DNA of 64,000 nt from Promethearchaeota archaeon (GTDB lineage: Archaea; Asgardarchaeota; Lokiarchaeia; Sigyniarchaeales; SOKP01), in NCBI GenBank assembly GCA_019057865.1, contig JAHLWP010000013.1, positions 1 to 64,000 on the forward strand, given 5' to 3'. The stretch's first letter is position 1. Every line of letters begins with the position of its first letter. Below the pieces are notes generated by a model. That model saw only the letters and a list, made by a program, of their open reading frames with translations, did not search any database and was not told where the DNA came from. This document shows positions 19,311 to 27,754 of the stretch, piece by piece. Both the position numbers and the translations under genes were made by a program.

Positions 19311-20273
19311 ATGTTAAAAAATAGAAACGTTTTAATTACTGGTGGAGCAGGTTTTATTGGAACACACCTATTTGAAACTTTAATAAAAGATGATAATTAT
19401 ATTGTGATAATTGATAACTTCAATGAGTGTTATTATTCAGGAAAAGAGGAAAATTTAGTAAATGTGACTCAAAATCATGAAATTCTAAAAGATTATAATA
19501 TAATTAAAGGTGATTTATTAAACAACTCAATTTATAGCAAAATAAAATGTGAAATTGATATTATATTTCATCTTGCTGCTCATGCTGGAGTAAGATATTC
19601 AATTCAAAATGCAGAAGAAGTAACAAGAAATAACATTATAAGTTTTGTCAACATTTTAGAATATGCTTTACATAATAATGTAAAAAAAGTTGTTTATGCG
19701 TCTTCTTCTTCTGTATATGGAAATCCAATTTATACACCTGTAGATGAAGAACATCCAAAAAATCCAATATCTCCATATGGTGTATCAAAATTATGTGGTG
19801 AAGTTTATGCTGATTACTATTTTAGAGAATATTCCTTGCCAATTACTTCATTGAGATTTTATACTGTTTATGGGCCAAGAGGTAGACCTGATATGGCTAT
19901 TGGAAAATTTTTTAATCTAATTTTTCAAGATAAAGAAATAATAGTATATGGAGATGGAGAGCAGCTCCGAGACTTCACTTTTATTTCTGATATTGTGAAT
20001 GGACTAATTTTATCAGGAGAAAAAAAGAAGTCTTCTGGTGAAGCTTTTAATTTAGGTTGGTCTAATCCAATCACAGTTAATCATTTAGTTGATATGATGT
20101 TTAAAATTGCTAATAAAACTAAAAAAGTTAAATATATAAAAAGACAAAAGGGAGATGTAGATATTACCCATTCAGATATTAAGAAAGCGAATGATATGCT
20201 AAATTATCAGCCAAGAGTGAATATTGAAGAGGGATTACAAAAAACATACAAGTGGCATAAAAATAATGTTTAA
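19311..20273 (+). CDS. NAD-dependent nucleotide-sugar 4-epimerase (UDP-glucuronate 4-epimerase type)
   Basis: A 320-residue extended short-chain dehydrogenase. It has the NAD-binding VLITGGAGFIGTHL near the N-terminus, VVYASSSSVYG containing the catalytic Ser, and ISPYGVSKLCGE with the Tyr-x3-Lys pair. The segment HAGVRYSIQNAEEVTRNN and the RFYTVYGPRGRPDMA motif are characteristic of UDP-glucuronate 4-epimerases rather than GalE. It would make UDP-galacturonate, so acidic sugars in the glycan are likely. GalE-type activity on other UDP-sugars cannot be excluded. It lies between two GT4 genes with short spacers and is probably expressed with them. Confidence 0.9.
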   Translation: MLKNRNVLITGGAGFIGTHLFETLIKDDNYIVIIDNFNECYYSGKEENLVNVTQNHEILKDYNIIKGDLLNNSIYSKIKCEIDIIFHLAAHAGVRYSIQNAEEVTRNNIISFVNILEYALHNNVKKVVYASSSSVYGNPIYTPVDEEHPKNPISPYGVSKLCGEVYADYYFREYSLPITSLRFYTVYGPRGRPDMAIGKFFNLIFQDKEIIVYGDGEQLRDFTFISDIVNGLILSGEKKKSSGEAFNLGWSNPITVNHLVDMMFKIANKTKKVKYIKRQKGDVDITHSDIKKANDMLNYQPRVNIEEGLQKTYKWHKNNV

Positions 20274-20329
20274 AATTTGATTGTTATTTTATAGCTAAAG
20301 TTAAAAAATAAAGTAATTCTCAAGGAAGG

Positions 20330-21457
20330 ATGTTATCAAAAAAAATAAAGGTCTGTCTTGTCTCGCATGGGTATCCAATTTATAATAAAAAATACAAAGA
20401 TTATTATAGAATTGGAGGTGCTGAGGTACAACTATTTCTCCTTTCAAAAGAATTTGCTAAGAATGATAATTTTGAAGTAAATCTTATTATTGGAAATTAT
20501 AAAAGAAAAGCTTCAATTGAATTTTTTGAAAAAATTAAGATATTTGGTTTGCGCTCTCTTAGTAAAAAATTAATAAATCATTTCATAAGTATGATTAAAT
20601 TGTTTTTCACATTAAAACAAATAAATCCAGATTTTGTAATTAAGAGAGCTGCTAGTATGGTTACTGGAGTCTGCGCACTATATTGTAGAATATTTAAAAA
20701 AAATTTTATTTATTCCATTGCAAATGAAACCGATGTAAATGGAGAATCAGAGAAAAATATTTTTGGTAAAATCTATAAATTTGGTTTAGATAATGCTACT
20801 TATCTTGTAGCCCAAAATTTTAACCAAATTATTGAATTAGAAAAATTCAAGAAAAGAAAATTCTACAATATTAAAGTTATTAAAAGTGGTTATGAAATTA
20901 AAAAAGAAGAGCCTATAACCCAAAAAGAAATTATATTATGGGTAGCAAGGGCTATTGAATGGAAGAGACCAGAAATGTTTTTCATGCTTGCGAAGCAATT
21001 TCCTAATGAAAAATTTATAATGATATGTAATGAGGTCAATTATAAGAAAGACTATTACAAAACAATTGTTAGAAAAGCGTCAAATTTAAAAAATTTAACA
21101 TTTATTAAATTTGTTCCATTTCACGAGATTGATGATTATTTTAAACAAGCAAAAATTTTAATCAATACATCTATTTATGAAGGGTTTCCAAACACATTTA
21201 TTCAAGCTTTTAGAAATGGAACTCCTGTTATAAGTCTAAATGTGAATCCTGATAACATATTTTCAAAAAACAAAATAGGATATTTTTGTAATGATGATTT
21301 TGAAAAAATGAAAGCAAATTTAAGTCTATTATTAGAAAAACGTGATTTATATAAAACTTATTCTAAAAATGCATATCACTTTTGTAGAGAAAATCATGAT
21401 ATAAAAAAAATTGGACATCAATGGATTCAATTGATTGATACTCTTTCTAAATTATAA
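20330..21457 (+). CDS. Family 4 glycosyltransferase
   Basis: A 375-residue GT-B enzyme. The N-terminal acceptor loop YRIGGAEVQLFLLSKEFAK is the classic GG-E-x-Q motif. The donor half shows ILWVARAIEWKRPEMFFMLA, FIKFVPFHEIDDYFKQAK, LINTSIYEGFPNTFIQAF (E-x7 region, with Gln at the second Glu position) and GTPVISLNVNPDNI. The Gln replaces the second, more variable Glu of E-x7-E, so activity is still plausible. The ATG directly abuts AAGGAAGG, too close to serve as a normal Shine-Dalgarno site. It is the third gene in the plus-strand glycan run. Confidence 0.9.
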   Translation: MLSKKIKVCLVSHGYPIYNKKYKDYYRIGGAEVQLFLLSKEFAKNDNFEVNLIIGNYKRKASIEFFEKIKIFGLRSLSKKLINHFISMIKLFFTLKQINPDFVIKRAASMVTGVCALYCRIFKKNFIYSIANETDVNGESEKNIFGKIYKFGLDNATYLVAQNFNQIIELEKFKKRKFYNIKVIKSGYEIKKEEPITQKEIILWVARAIEWKRPEMFFMLAKQFPNEKFIMICNEVNYKKDYYKTIVRKASNLKNLTFIKFVPFHEIDDYFKQAKILINTSIYEGFPNTFIQAFRNGTPVISLNVNPDNIFSKNKIGYFCNDDFEKMKANLSLLLEKRDLYKTYSKNAYHFCRENHDIKKIGHQWIQLIDTLSKL

Positions 21458-21784
21458 ACTGTTTCACACTTGAATGTACTATTTTTATATATAGTGTGCT
21501 ATTAAGTTGTAATATTACTTGAAAAACCTTATAAAATAGAACTTATACTTCAGTAATAGTTTTTATAAAAATCAATATTAGTTGTATTCTATTATAAAAA
21601 TAACATTATCTTTTTACTTAAAAGTTAAAAAATCATAAAAACGTTCACAAAAAGCTTTCTTTGTATTAAACATTTATGAAATCCCTTATAAAGAGTGAAA
21701 CAAAAAATTTTTAATTTAATTTATAATTTTTCAAATATTTCTAATTATTAATAAGTTATTACTTAAAATTGAATTCTTTTAAAA
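21458..21784. other. Intergenic region holding a deleted gene relic and its copied upstream region
   Basis: This stretch of about 330 bases is explained mostly by duplication. Its right two thirds (21,614-21,775) copy the two ends of the gene at 26,441-27,580 plus that gene's upstream DNA (about 27,620-27,685). The rest is AT-rich with no visible feature. Confidence 0.7.
21614..21673 (-). pseudogene. In-frame deletion relic of the glycosyltransferase at 26,441-27,580
   Basis: The minus strand reads as a 19-codon open frame, MFNTKKAFCERFYDFLTFK, ending in TAA. The first codons match the start of the intact gene (MLNV) and the last fifteen match its end exactly (KKAFCERFYDFLTFK). More than 1,000 bases between them have been removed without losing the frame. 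The DNA upstream of the relic's ATG also matches the promoter region of the intact gene. It is almost certainly a duplicate that suffered one large deletion. It is noted as a pseudogene because nothing suggests that the short peptide works. Confidence 0.75.
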
Positions 21785-22858
21785 ATGAAAATCTGTTTTC
21801 TCATTACCGGTTTAGGAATAGGGGGTGCTGAAAGACATTTATTTAACCTTGTTCCAAAACTAAAATTCAATGTATTTATTATTAGCTTATCTAATAATAA
21901 TGATTTTGGAGTAGAAATTGAGCAAAAGGGAATAAAAGTTTATTATTTAGGATTAAACAAAATCAATTTACCTTTAGTCATATTAAGACTTATAAAAATA
22001 ATAAGAGCTGAGAAACCAGATGTAATAGATACATACCTTATACATGCAAATCTTATTGGGAGAATAGTTGGAAAGATACTTAGAATAAATAAAATAATTT
22101 GTTCAATAAGAAACGATTATTCACACTTTAAAATTTTAAATTTTTTAGATAAAGTAACTCAAAATTTAGTAGATTTATACATTTTAAACTCAAAATCATT
22201 ATTCGATTATGTTCATAAACATAATCATGTTCCTATTAAAAAAATAAAATTTATTCCAAATGGAATAGATTTGAAAAGAATGTATGGAAAATTAGATAAA
22301 AATTATGATATAAGAAAAGAATTGAGCTTAGAAAAAAATAGTTTTATTTTAATTTCTGTACTAAGATTAATTAAAGATAAAAATATTCCAACTCTAATAA
22401 AATCTCTTAAATATCTTGATAAAAATATCTTTCTTTTAATTATTGGTGATGGTACTCAAAGAGAAAATCTTTTAAACTTATCAAGAAAGTTAAATCTTAA
22501 TGATAATATCTTCTTTCTTGGAAAAAGAAAAGATGTATTCAACATAGTTAATAGTTCAGATGTTTTTATTTTACCTAGTTTAAGAGAAGGAATGAGTAAT
22601 GCACTCTTAGAAGCAATGGCTTTAAAAAAAATTTGTATTGTGAGTAATATACCTCAAAATAGAGAATTAATAAAAAACAGATTCAATGGGATTACATTTA
22701 GCCCATTAAATGAAAGAGAATTAGCTGAAAAAATTAAAAAAGTTTATGAAAACAAAAATTTAGAAGCACTTAGTCAAGAATCCTTTAATCTTATAAAAAA
22801 TAAATTCAACATAAAAATAATCTTCAAAAGCTATGAAAATATTATAGAAGCCCTCTAA
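21785..22858 (+). CDS. Family 4 glycosyltransferase
   Basis: A 357-residue GT-B enzyme with both halves intact. The N-terminus has FLITGLGIGGAERHLFNLV, the acceptor-loop Gly-Gly-Ala-Glu motif. The C-terminal half has LISVLRLIKDKNI, LLIIGDGTQRENLL, IFFLGKRKDVFNIVNSSD, LPSLREGMSNALLEAMA (E-x7-E) and SNIPQNRELI. It is typical of enzymes that extend polyprenyl-linked glycans. The gene is flanked by two pieces of a duplicated intergenic region: the DNA before its start and after its stop both match the single stretch 27,620-27,722. The gene therefore looks inserted into, or captured by, that duplicated block. Confidence 0.92.
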   Translation: MKICFLITGLGIGGAERHLFNLVPKLKFNVFIISLSNNNDFGVEIEQKGIKVYYLGLNKINLPLVILRLIKIIRAEKPDVIDTYLIHANLIGRIVGKILRINKIICSIRNDYSHFKILNFLDKVTQNLVDLYILNSKSLFDYVHKHNHVPIKKIKFIPNGIDLKRMYGKLDKNYDIRKELSLEKNSFILISVLRLIKDKNIPTLIKSLKYLDKNIFLLIIGDGTQRENLLNLSRKLNLNDNIFFLGKRKDVFNIVNSSDVFILPSLREGMSNALLEAMALKKICIVSNIPQNRELIKNRFNGITFSPLNERELAEKIKKVYENKNLEALSQESFNLIKNKFNIKIIFKSYENIIEAL

Positions 22859-22908
22859 ATTGATTTAATTTAAAAAAGCGAAGTATAAATTAAGCATCAA
22901 TAAAGAAA
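22859..22908. repeat. Copy of the spacer at 27,675-27,722
   Basis: AAGTATAAATTAAGCATCAA at 22,880 matches AGGTATAAACTAAGTATCAA near 27,693, and both are followed by TAAAGAAA. With the copy before 21,785, this shows that the GT4 gene sits inside a duplicated intergenic block. Confidence 0.6.
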
Positions 22909-22945
22909 TATATAGAGCATTTTTAATAGCGCAAGGTACCTGAAA

Positions 22946-23066
22946 AACATTGGCGAAGGAAAAGAGCGTCGGAGAACTTTTTAAACCATTTCACGAGGAA
23001 TTATTTTTGCTGGCTGGACTAAATTATAAGCATAGCATAGTAGGTGAAATATCGTTTTGGAAATAG
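22946..23066 (+). pseudogene. C-terminal gene remnant in the GC-richer patch
   Basis: After a TGA the frame reads LAKEKSVGELFKPFHEELF, then LLAGLNYKHSIVGEISFWK and a TAG. The composition is clearly less AT-rich than the glycan genes around it. It looks like the last 40 residues of a protein, perhaps a methyltransferase like the intact neighbour, whose start is missing. The family cannot be named with confidence. Confidence 0.4.
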
Positions 23067-23126
23067 AGAACTTTATAACGAATGAATGCATATCCTCATT
23101 AGATAGGAAAAACCGAGCGTGAACAT

Positions 23127-23870
23127 ATGATAAAACGTGTCGCCTTTAAGGCAAAACGAATCAGGTCTAAGTTAAGACGTATCCCACGAAAGATAAAATG
23201 TGTACCACGCAATATCCTTTGGCAACTTTTCCCCACCAAAACGAAGGAATGGTACGCACTGGACGCCTGGAAGCGGAAGAAAGCAGTAGAAGGACGACTG
23301 AAAAAAAGTCATTTCAAGGAATTCTATACAAAACACTTTGAAATCGAGGATAGCTTCTATTCAGGCAAAAGGATACTGGATATCGGTTGCGGTCCACGCG
23401 GGAGTCTCGAGTGGGCAGACATGGCCTTGGAGCGGATAGGGTTGGATCCTCTGGCGAAACAATACCTTAAACTTGGCGCCGATGAGCATAAAACAAAATA
23501 TGTAGCAGCCTATTCCGAGTCGATTCCCTTTGATGACGATTACTTTGATGTAATATCCTCCTTCAATTCATTAGATCATGTTGCAGATGTTCAACTCACG
23601 ATATCAGAGATTAAGCGCGTACTTAAGTCGGGAGGGGAGTTCTTGTTATTAACGGAGTTAAACCACAAGCCCAAAATTAAAGAACCCCAGGATTTTTCAT
23701 GGGATATCGTCCATGCTTTTCTACCTGAATTCGAGATCCTGAACGAAAAACATTATGAAATGAAAGTAAAAGGTATGTATGAGAGTATCCGCTATGGCAT
23801 ACCCTTCAATCATTCGGATCGCTCTAAACGTACTGGCATTCTTTCGGCAAAATTCCGCAAATTTGGGTAA
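23127..23870 (+). CDS. Class I SAM-dependent methyltransferase
   Basis: A 247-residue methyltransferase of the type-11 kind. ILDIGCGPRGSLEW is the SAM-binding motif I, IGLDPLAKQYLKLG carries the acidic residue that holds the ribose, FDVISSFNSLDHV is motif II, and IKRVLKSGGEFLLLTE is motif III. The N-terminus is strongly basic (many Arg and Lys in the first 30 residues). Such enzymes in glycan loci usually methylate sugars. Its codon use and base composition are visibly GC-richer than those of all neighbours. It stands between two gene remnants with the same composition, so it was probably acquired by transfer. No Shine-Dalgarno site is evident. Confidence 0.85.
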   Translation: MIKRVAFKAKRIRSKLRRIPRKIKCVPRNILWQLFPTKTKEWYALDAWKRKKAVEGRLKKSHFKEFYTKHFEIEDSFYSGKRILDIGCGPRGSLEWADMALERIGLDPLAKQYLKLGADEHKTKYVAAYSESIPFDDDYFDVISSFNSLDHVADVQLTISEIKRVLKSGGEFLLLTELNHKPKIKEPQDFSWDIVHAFLPEFEILNEKHYEMKVKGMYESIRYGIPFNHSDRSKRTGILSAKFRKFG

Positions 23871-24390
23871 TTAACCTTTGGCAAATAAAATAATAGAAAA
23901 ACTGCTCGCGAAATGGGATGCCTTGATTTTGTCAGTTTTTATGGAGAATGCATGTAACGACAGTGCCGCAACAAAAATTGGAGGTACATTACCTTAACAG
24001 AATGATTGAGGTTTTTCCTCTTAAATCAAATGTTTCTGAACCGTTTTGATTTGCAGGAATGTTATTTTAAAAGCAAAAAAACATAAAATGAACAAATTAG
24101 TTATCCTGCTACTGTCAATTCCAAAGCCGGAGACAGTGGTTGAAATATTATCTAAATCGGTAATCGTTTCGCCGGGAAGGCATTCGAAGAGAAGGATAGA
24201 GAAATATGAAATACGAAATAGTCAGATATTGCCCAGAGTTTAAGAGTCACATAGTAGAACTACTATATTATATGATTCGATAATTTTTGCGGGGATAATA
24301 TATTTGTTTATTCTATTTTATTTATTTATTTATTAAAAAAAAATAAACTTAAAGACGATAATAATATCCATTTCTTCGATTATAATTGGA
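23871..24390. other. GC-richer remnant region
   Basis: About 520 bases after the methyltransferase with no intact gene. The left part keeps the same less AT-rich composition and contains broken frames, including a short one starting MNKLVILLLSIPKPETVVEI near 24,088. From about 24,290 the composition switches abruptly back to extreme AT. It is read as the decaying right end of an acquired segment. Confidence 0.5.
24206..24283 (+). pseudogene. N-terminal fragment resembling a GNAT-type acetyltransferase
   Basis: An ATG opens the frame MKYEIVRYCPEFKSHIVELL, which is cut off by a stop five residues later. The pattern of a short strand followed by PEF-x-x-H-I-x-E-L is common at the start of GNAT acetyltransferases found in glycan loci. 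Everything after the first helix is missing. The family call is tentative. Confidence 0.35.
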
Positions 24391-25272
24391 ATGGGCACAT
24401 TAATCTTTGGGTTTTATTTAATGGGTGGTTCTTTTATCCCTATAAGTGCAAAAGTTAAAACCTCATTAAACCAAAATCCTACATTTCCTCAATATTTATT
24501 TAATATTATGTTCATTAATACTCTATTGAAATTTCCATTCAGTGAAATTTTCTCAGCAATTCTTATAATATTTCTGATCTCACTTAATTTGAAATTCCTC
24601 TCTGTTTTTTTAAAGGAAAAAGAAAAAAAAATTTCATTGAAAAGTTTGATAATGATATTATCATTATCTAATTTTATATATAGTTTGATTGTAGGATATG
24701 TATTTTATTGGTACTATATTTGGTACTTATCTTTAACTTTCATTCTCTGGGCAATTGTAATCACTTATATAATTACTGTTATAATAACCAAATTTCAAGA
24801 GAAAATTCATATCTCTAATAGAAATTTCAATTATAAAAAAAAAATTTCTTATGTATTTATGATATTTATTTCAACATCCATTCTGGGCTTTATAGTATTA
24901 AATGAAATCGATTATTATTTTAATTATCGTTATTCCATGCGTTATAATGCAGCAATTTGGTTAAAGTCTAATACAAATGAGGAGGATATTATTGGATCTT
25001 GGAATGCAGGTCAGATTGGGTTTTTTTCAGATAGAAGAGTCATCAATCTCGATGGATTAATAAATAATTATGATTATTATGAAAGAATATTATTGAATGA
25101 TAATAAATTCAATTCAAGTGAATTTGTGGAATATCTTAACGAAAACAATGTATCATATATTGTTGACTATAAGTTTTACGGATTTAAACCATGGTATGCA
25201 AATTTTACATTAATCAAGGAATTTACATCTCAACGATACGATCCGATACAGGTTTGGGCTAAGATTCCTTAA
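24391..25272 (+). pseudogene. C-terminal part of a GT-C-like membrane protein, N-terminus lost
   Basis: The frame is open from a stop at 24,334-24,336 and gives 293 residues from the first ATG. Four or five hydrophobic helices are followed by a soluble tail: YNAAIWLKSNTNEEDIIGSW, NAGQIGFFSDRRVINLDGLI and ENNVSYIVDYKFYGFKPWYA. That tail is typical of the end of PMT-like or ArnT-like archaeal transferases, which are usually at least 500 residues long with the catalytic Asp in the first external loop. That loop is absent here. The break coincides with the edge of the GC-richer patch, which suggests that the foreign segment removed the front of the gene. Expression as a short protein cannot be excluded. 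Confidence 0.55.
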
Positions 25273-25483
25273 TTTTCATTATGATTTCCATTAATAGCTC
25301 CTTCAGGGGATTAAAATCCGGAAAAATCTTATTTTAAAAAGTATATTATTTAAAAAAAAGCCCGTAGCACTAGAGCACAAAAATCATTTGATCATTTTAT
25401 AGAAAAAATCCTTTTAATTTTTATTGAATAGAATCCTATATTGTATTAAAGCTAATATTCATAATAATCGTTAATTAACTATT

Positions 25484-26395
25484 ATGGAAAATCCTTTAGT
25501 AAGTGTAATAATACCTACATTCAACCGGGCCTATTTACTAAAAAAAGCAATTTACTCCGTATTAAATCAAACCTATAAAAATTTTGAGATTATTATTGTT
25601 GATGATGGGTCCACGGATAACACAGAAGAATTAATAAGGGGTTTTGAAAATGAAAAAATAAGATATTTTAAATTAGAACATACTGGATTACCTGCAGTAG
25701 TTAGAAATAAAGGAATTGAGGAGTGTCACGGGGAGCTCATTGCTTTTTTAGATTCAGATGATTTTTGGATACCTAATAAATTAGAACTGCAAATCAGAGC
25801 ATTTAAAAATCATGAAAACATATTATTAGTCGCTTCAAGAAGAATTATACTACCTGATAAAATAACATATCATCTTAATTATCAAAAAAGGGGTGTTGTT
25901 TCTTTTAGAGAATTGATTAGGCGAAACGTTATACCCACCTCAAGCGTCATTATTAGAAGAGAAGTTATCGAAAAAGTAGGAAAATTCGATGAAGATTATA
26001 GGCTTAGATCTGGTCAAGATTTTTCTTACTGGTTAGATATTTTATCATATCGAGATAAATCAATTCTAATTTTAAAAGCACCTTTAATAATTTTTAGAGT
26101 TCATGATAAAACTCTTACATTTGAAAGAAGGCAAGAATCAGATTTTTTCAAGGATAGTTTCTATAAACGTAAATATTTAATATTAAAATACGAAGATGTT
26201 GATAGGAATTATGTTAATTCTATTTTGAGAAAATGGGTCAAAAAGATTTTACTTGATCATAGAAAAAAATTACTACATGAAGGAAGTCTTATTTTTAGGA
26301 AAATGTTAAGAGATAATTTATTAACTCCCTATGAAAAGATTAAAATCATCATAGTCGTTTTGCTAAAGAAAATCCAAATGAAATTTTTCAAATAG
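25484..26395 (+). CDS. Family 2 glycosyltransferase
   Basis: A 303-residue GT-A enzyme with SVIIPTFNRAYLLKKAI at the N-terminus, IIIVDDGSTDNTEELI for nucleotide binding, LIAFLDSDDFWIPNKLE for the metal-binding DxD, and RSGQDFSYWLDIL on the acceptor side. The domain begins five residues after the ATG, so the start is secure. The C-terminal 90 residues are basic and helical. It is convergent with the minus-strand glycosyltransferase that ends at 26,441. Confidence 0.92.
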   Translation: MENPLVSVIIPTFNRAYLLKKAIYSVLNQTYKNFEIIIVDDGSTDNTEELIRGFENEKIRYFKLEHTGLPAVVRNKGIEECHGELIAFLDSDDFWIPNKLELQIRAFKNHENILLVASRRIILPDKITYHLNYQKRGVVSFRELIRRNVIPTSSVIIRREVIEKVGKFDEDYRLRSGQDFSYWLDILSYRDKSILILKAPLIIFRVHDKTLTFERRQESDFFKDSFYKRKYLILKYEDVDRNYVNSILRKWVKKILLDHRKKLLHEGSLIFRKMLRDNLLTPYEKIKIIIVVLLKKIQMKFFK

Positions 26396-26440
26396 AATTT
26401 CATATGTAAGAAGTATGAATCTTCTGGATGATACTTATTA

Positions 26441-27580
26441 TTACTTAAAAGTTAGAAAATCGTAAAAACGTTCACAAAAAGCTTTCTTACCTTCCTTCGT
26501 CCATAATCTTTTATATATATTTTGTCCATTTTTAGCAACTTCATAAAGAAGTGTTTTATTTGCCAAGATTTCATTAAACTCATTGTCCCAATTCTCAATT
26601 TTCCATGATATAGGTATATATGTATCTTGTTTTTTATATAAATTTGGCCAAGTTTCTACATGATCCATATCAGGCTTTATCAATGCCGCACCTGCTATAA
26701 AAGCTTCAAAATCTCGAAAACAGATTTCTCCCCATCCAAAAGGACTACAAATTGACTTAGATTTTCTTAAATTTATTAAATAATCCTTTTTAGGCATTTT
26801 TCCTATAGATATCTTCTGGTTAGACTTATACTTTTCTTTTAAAAACTTCAAGAGAGCATGTCGCTGAAAATAATATTTTGGTTTAGTAATTTTATAAGAG
26901 AAATTTGCAGATAAAAGTATTTTTCGGTTTATACTTGGCTTACAAAAATTCATTTCATTTTTTCTTGTAAAACCATATAAAAATCTATCAAAACTATTAG
27001 TAAAACGATAATCTGTTAATGCAAGGTTCCATGATAGGCTGACTTTATGATTATATTTTGGATCAAGAGAAGTATAATTTAAAAATTCATTTTTTTTATT
27101 GTATAATTTGTCTAAATTATATTCTTTATTATAAAAGTTAATATAGATTCTGCTTTCTTTTTTAAAAGAATTTTTTGTATAGAAAGTACGGTCTTTAAGA
27201 ATAGACCTTTTTAAATATCGATCAACATAAGGTAATACTTCAAATCGAGTGGTTCCTGTACTGGCAGTGTTATCAAACCATATTAAATAATCAGTTTTTT
27301 TCTTTAACACTTTAAGAGTTGATAATAATTCTTCCTTATTTCTTACCATTGTACCAAGGAATTTACAATCAATTCCTACTATTTTTGAAAAATTTGTTTT
27401 TTTTCTAAAAATTCTACCAAAATCATGTAAAAATCGGACATTGATGCCCATATTTTTAAGTTCCTTTTTATAATACCATACGGGAAACCAGTAGGAATTC
27501 CACTTATAGGTAGGGAAAGAATAGTTTTGGTATTTTCGAAAAGGGGTGAGTGTAGGGATAAATATATCCACATTAAGCAT
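26441..27580 (-). CDS. Probable GT-B glycosyltransferase (CgeB/exostosin-like C-terminal domain)
   Basis: A 379-residue protein without the standard GT4 motifs. Its C-terminal third has the look of CgeB or exostosin-like GT-B domains: RKSKSICSPFGWGEICFRDF, then EAFIAGAALIKPDMDHVETW and DTYIPISWKIENWDNEFNEI. In those families this part binds the nucleotide sugar. The N-terminal part is rich in aromatic and basic residues and is not recognised. GGGGAT lies 7-8 bases before the ATG, a possible Shine-Dalgarno site. A heavily deleted second copy lies at 21,614. The sugar is unknown and the family call is moderately sure. Confidence 0.65.
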   Translation of the reverse strand: MLNVDIFIPTLTPFRKYQNYSFPTYKWNSYWFPVWYYKKELKNMGINVRFLHDFGRIFRKKTNFSKIVGIDCKFLGTMVRNKEELLSTLKVLKKKTDYLIWFDNTASTGTTRFEVLPYVDRYLKRSILKDRTFYTKNSFKKESRIYINFYNKEYNLDKLYNKKNEFLNYTSLDPKYNHKVSLSWNLALTDYRFTNSFDRFLYGFTRKNEMNFCKPSINRKILLSANFSYKITKPKYYFQRHALLKFLKEKYKSNQKISIGKMPKKDYLINLRKSKSICSPFGWGEICFRDFEAFIAGAALIKPDMDHVETWPNLYKKQDTYIPISWKIENWDNEFNEILANKTLLYEVAKNGQNIYKRLWTKEGKKAFCERFYDFLTFK

Positions 27581-27754
27581 TTAGTAAATCCCCTGTTTAA
27601 ATATTGAAATTAGAAATCCTTTGTTTTATTTATAATTTTCCTAATATTTCTAATTATTAATAATTTATTACTTAAAATTGATATAAAAAAATAAGGTATA
27701 AACTAAGTATCAATAAAGAAAAAAGATTTAAATAACTAGTTTGACAAAATCTTT

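Noticed and set aside
24046..24243. 65-codon frame in the GC-richer remnant
   Set aside because: Two other frames in the same bases read more like real gene pieces (MNKLVILLLS and MKYEIVRYCPEF), and the 65-codon frame has no domain features.
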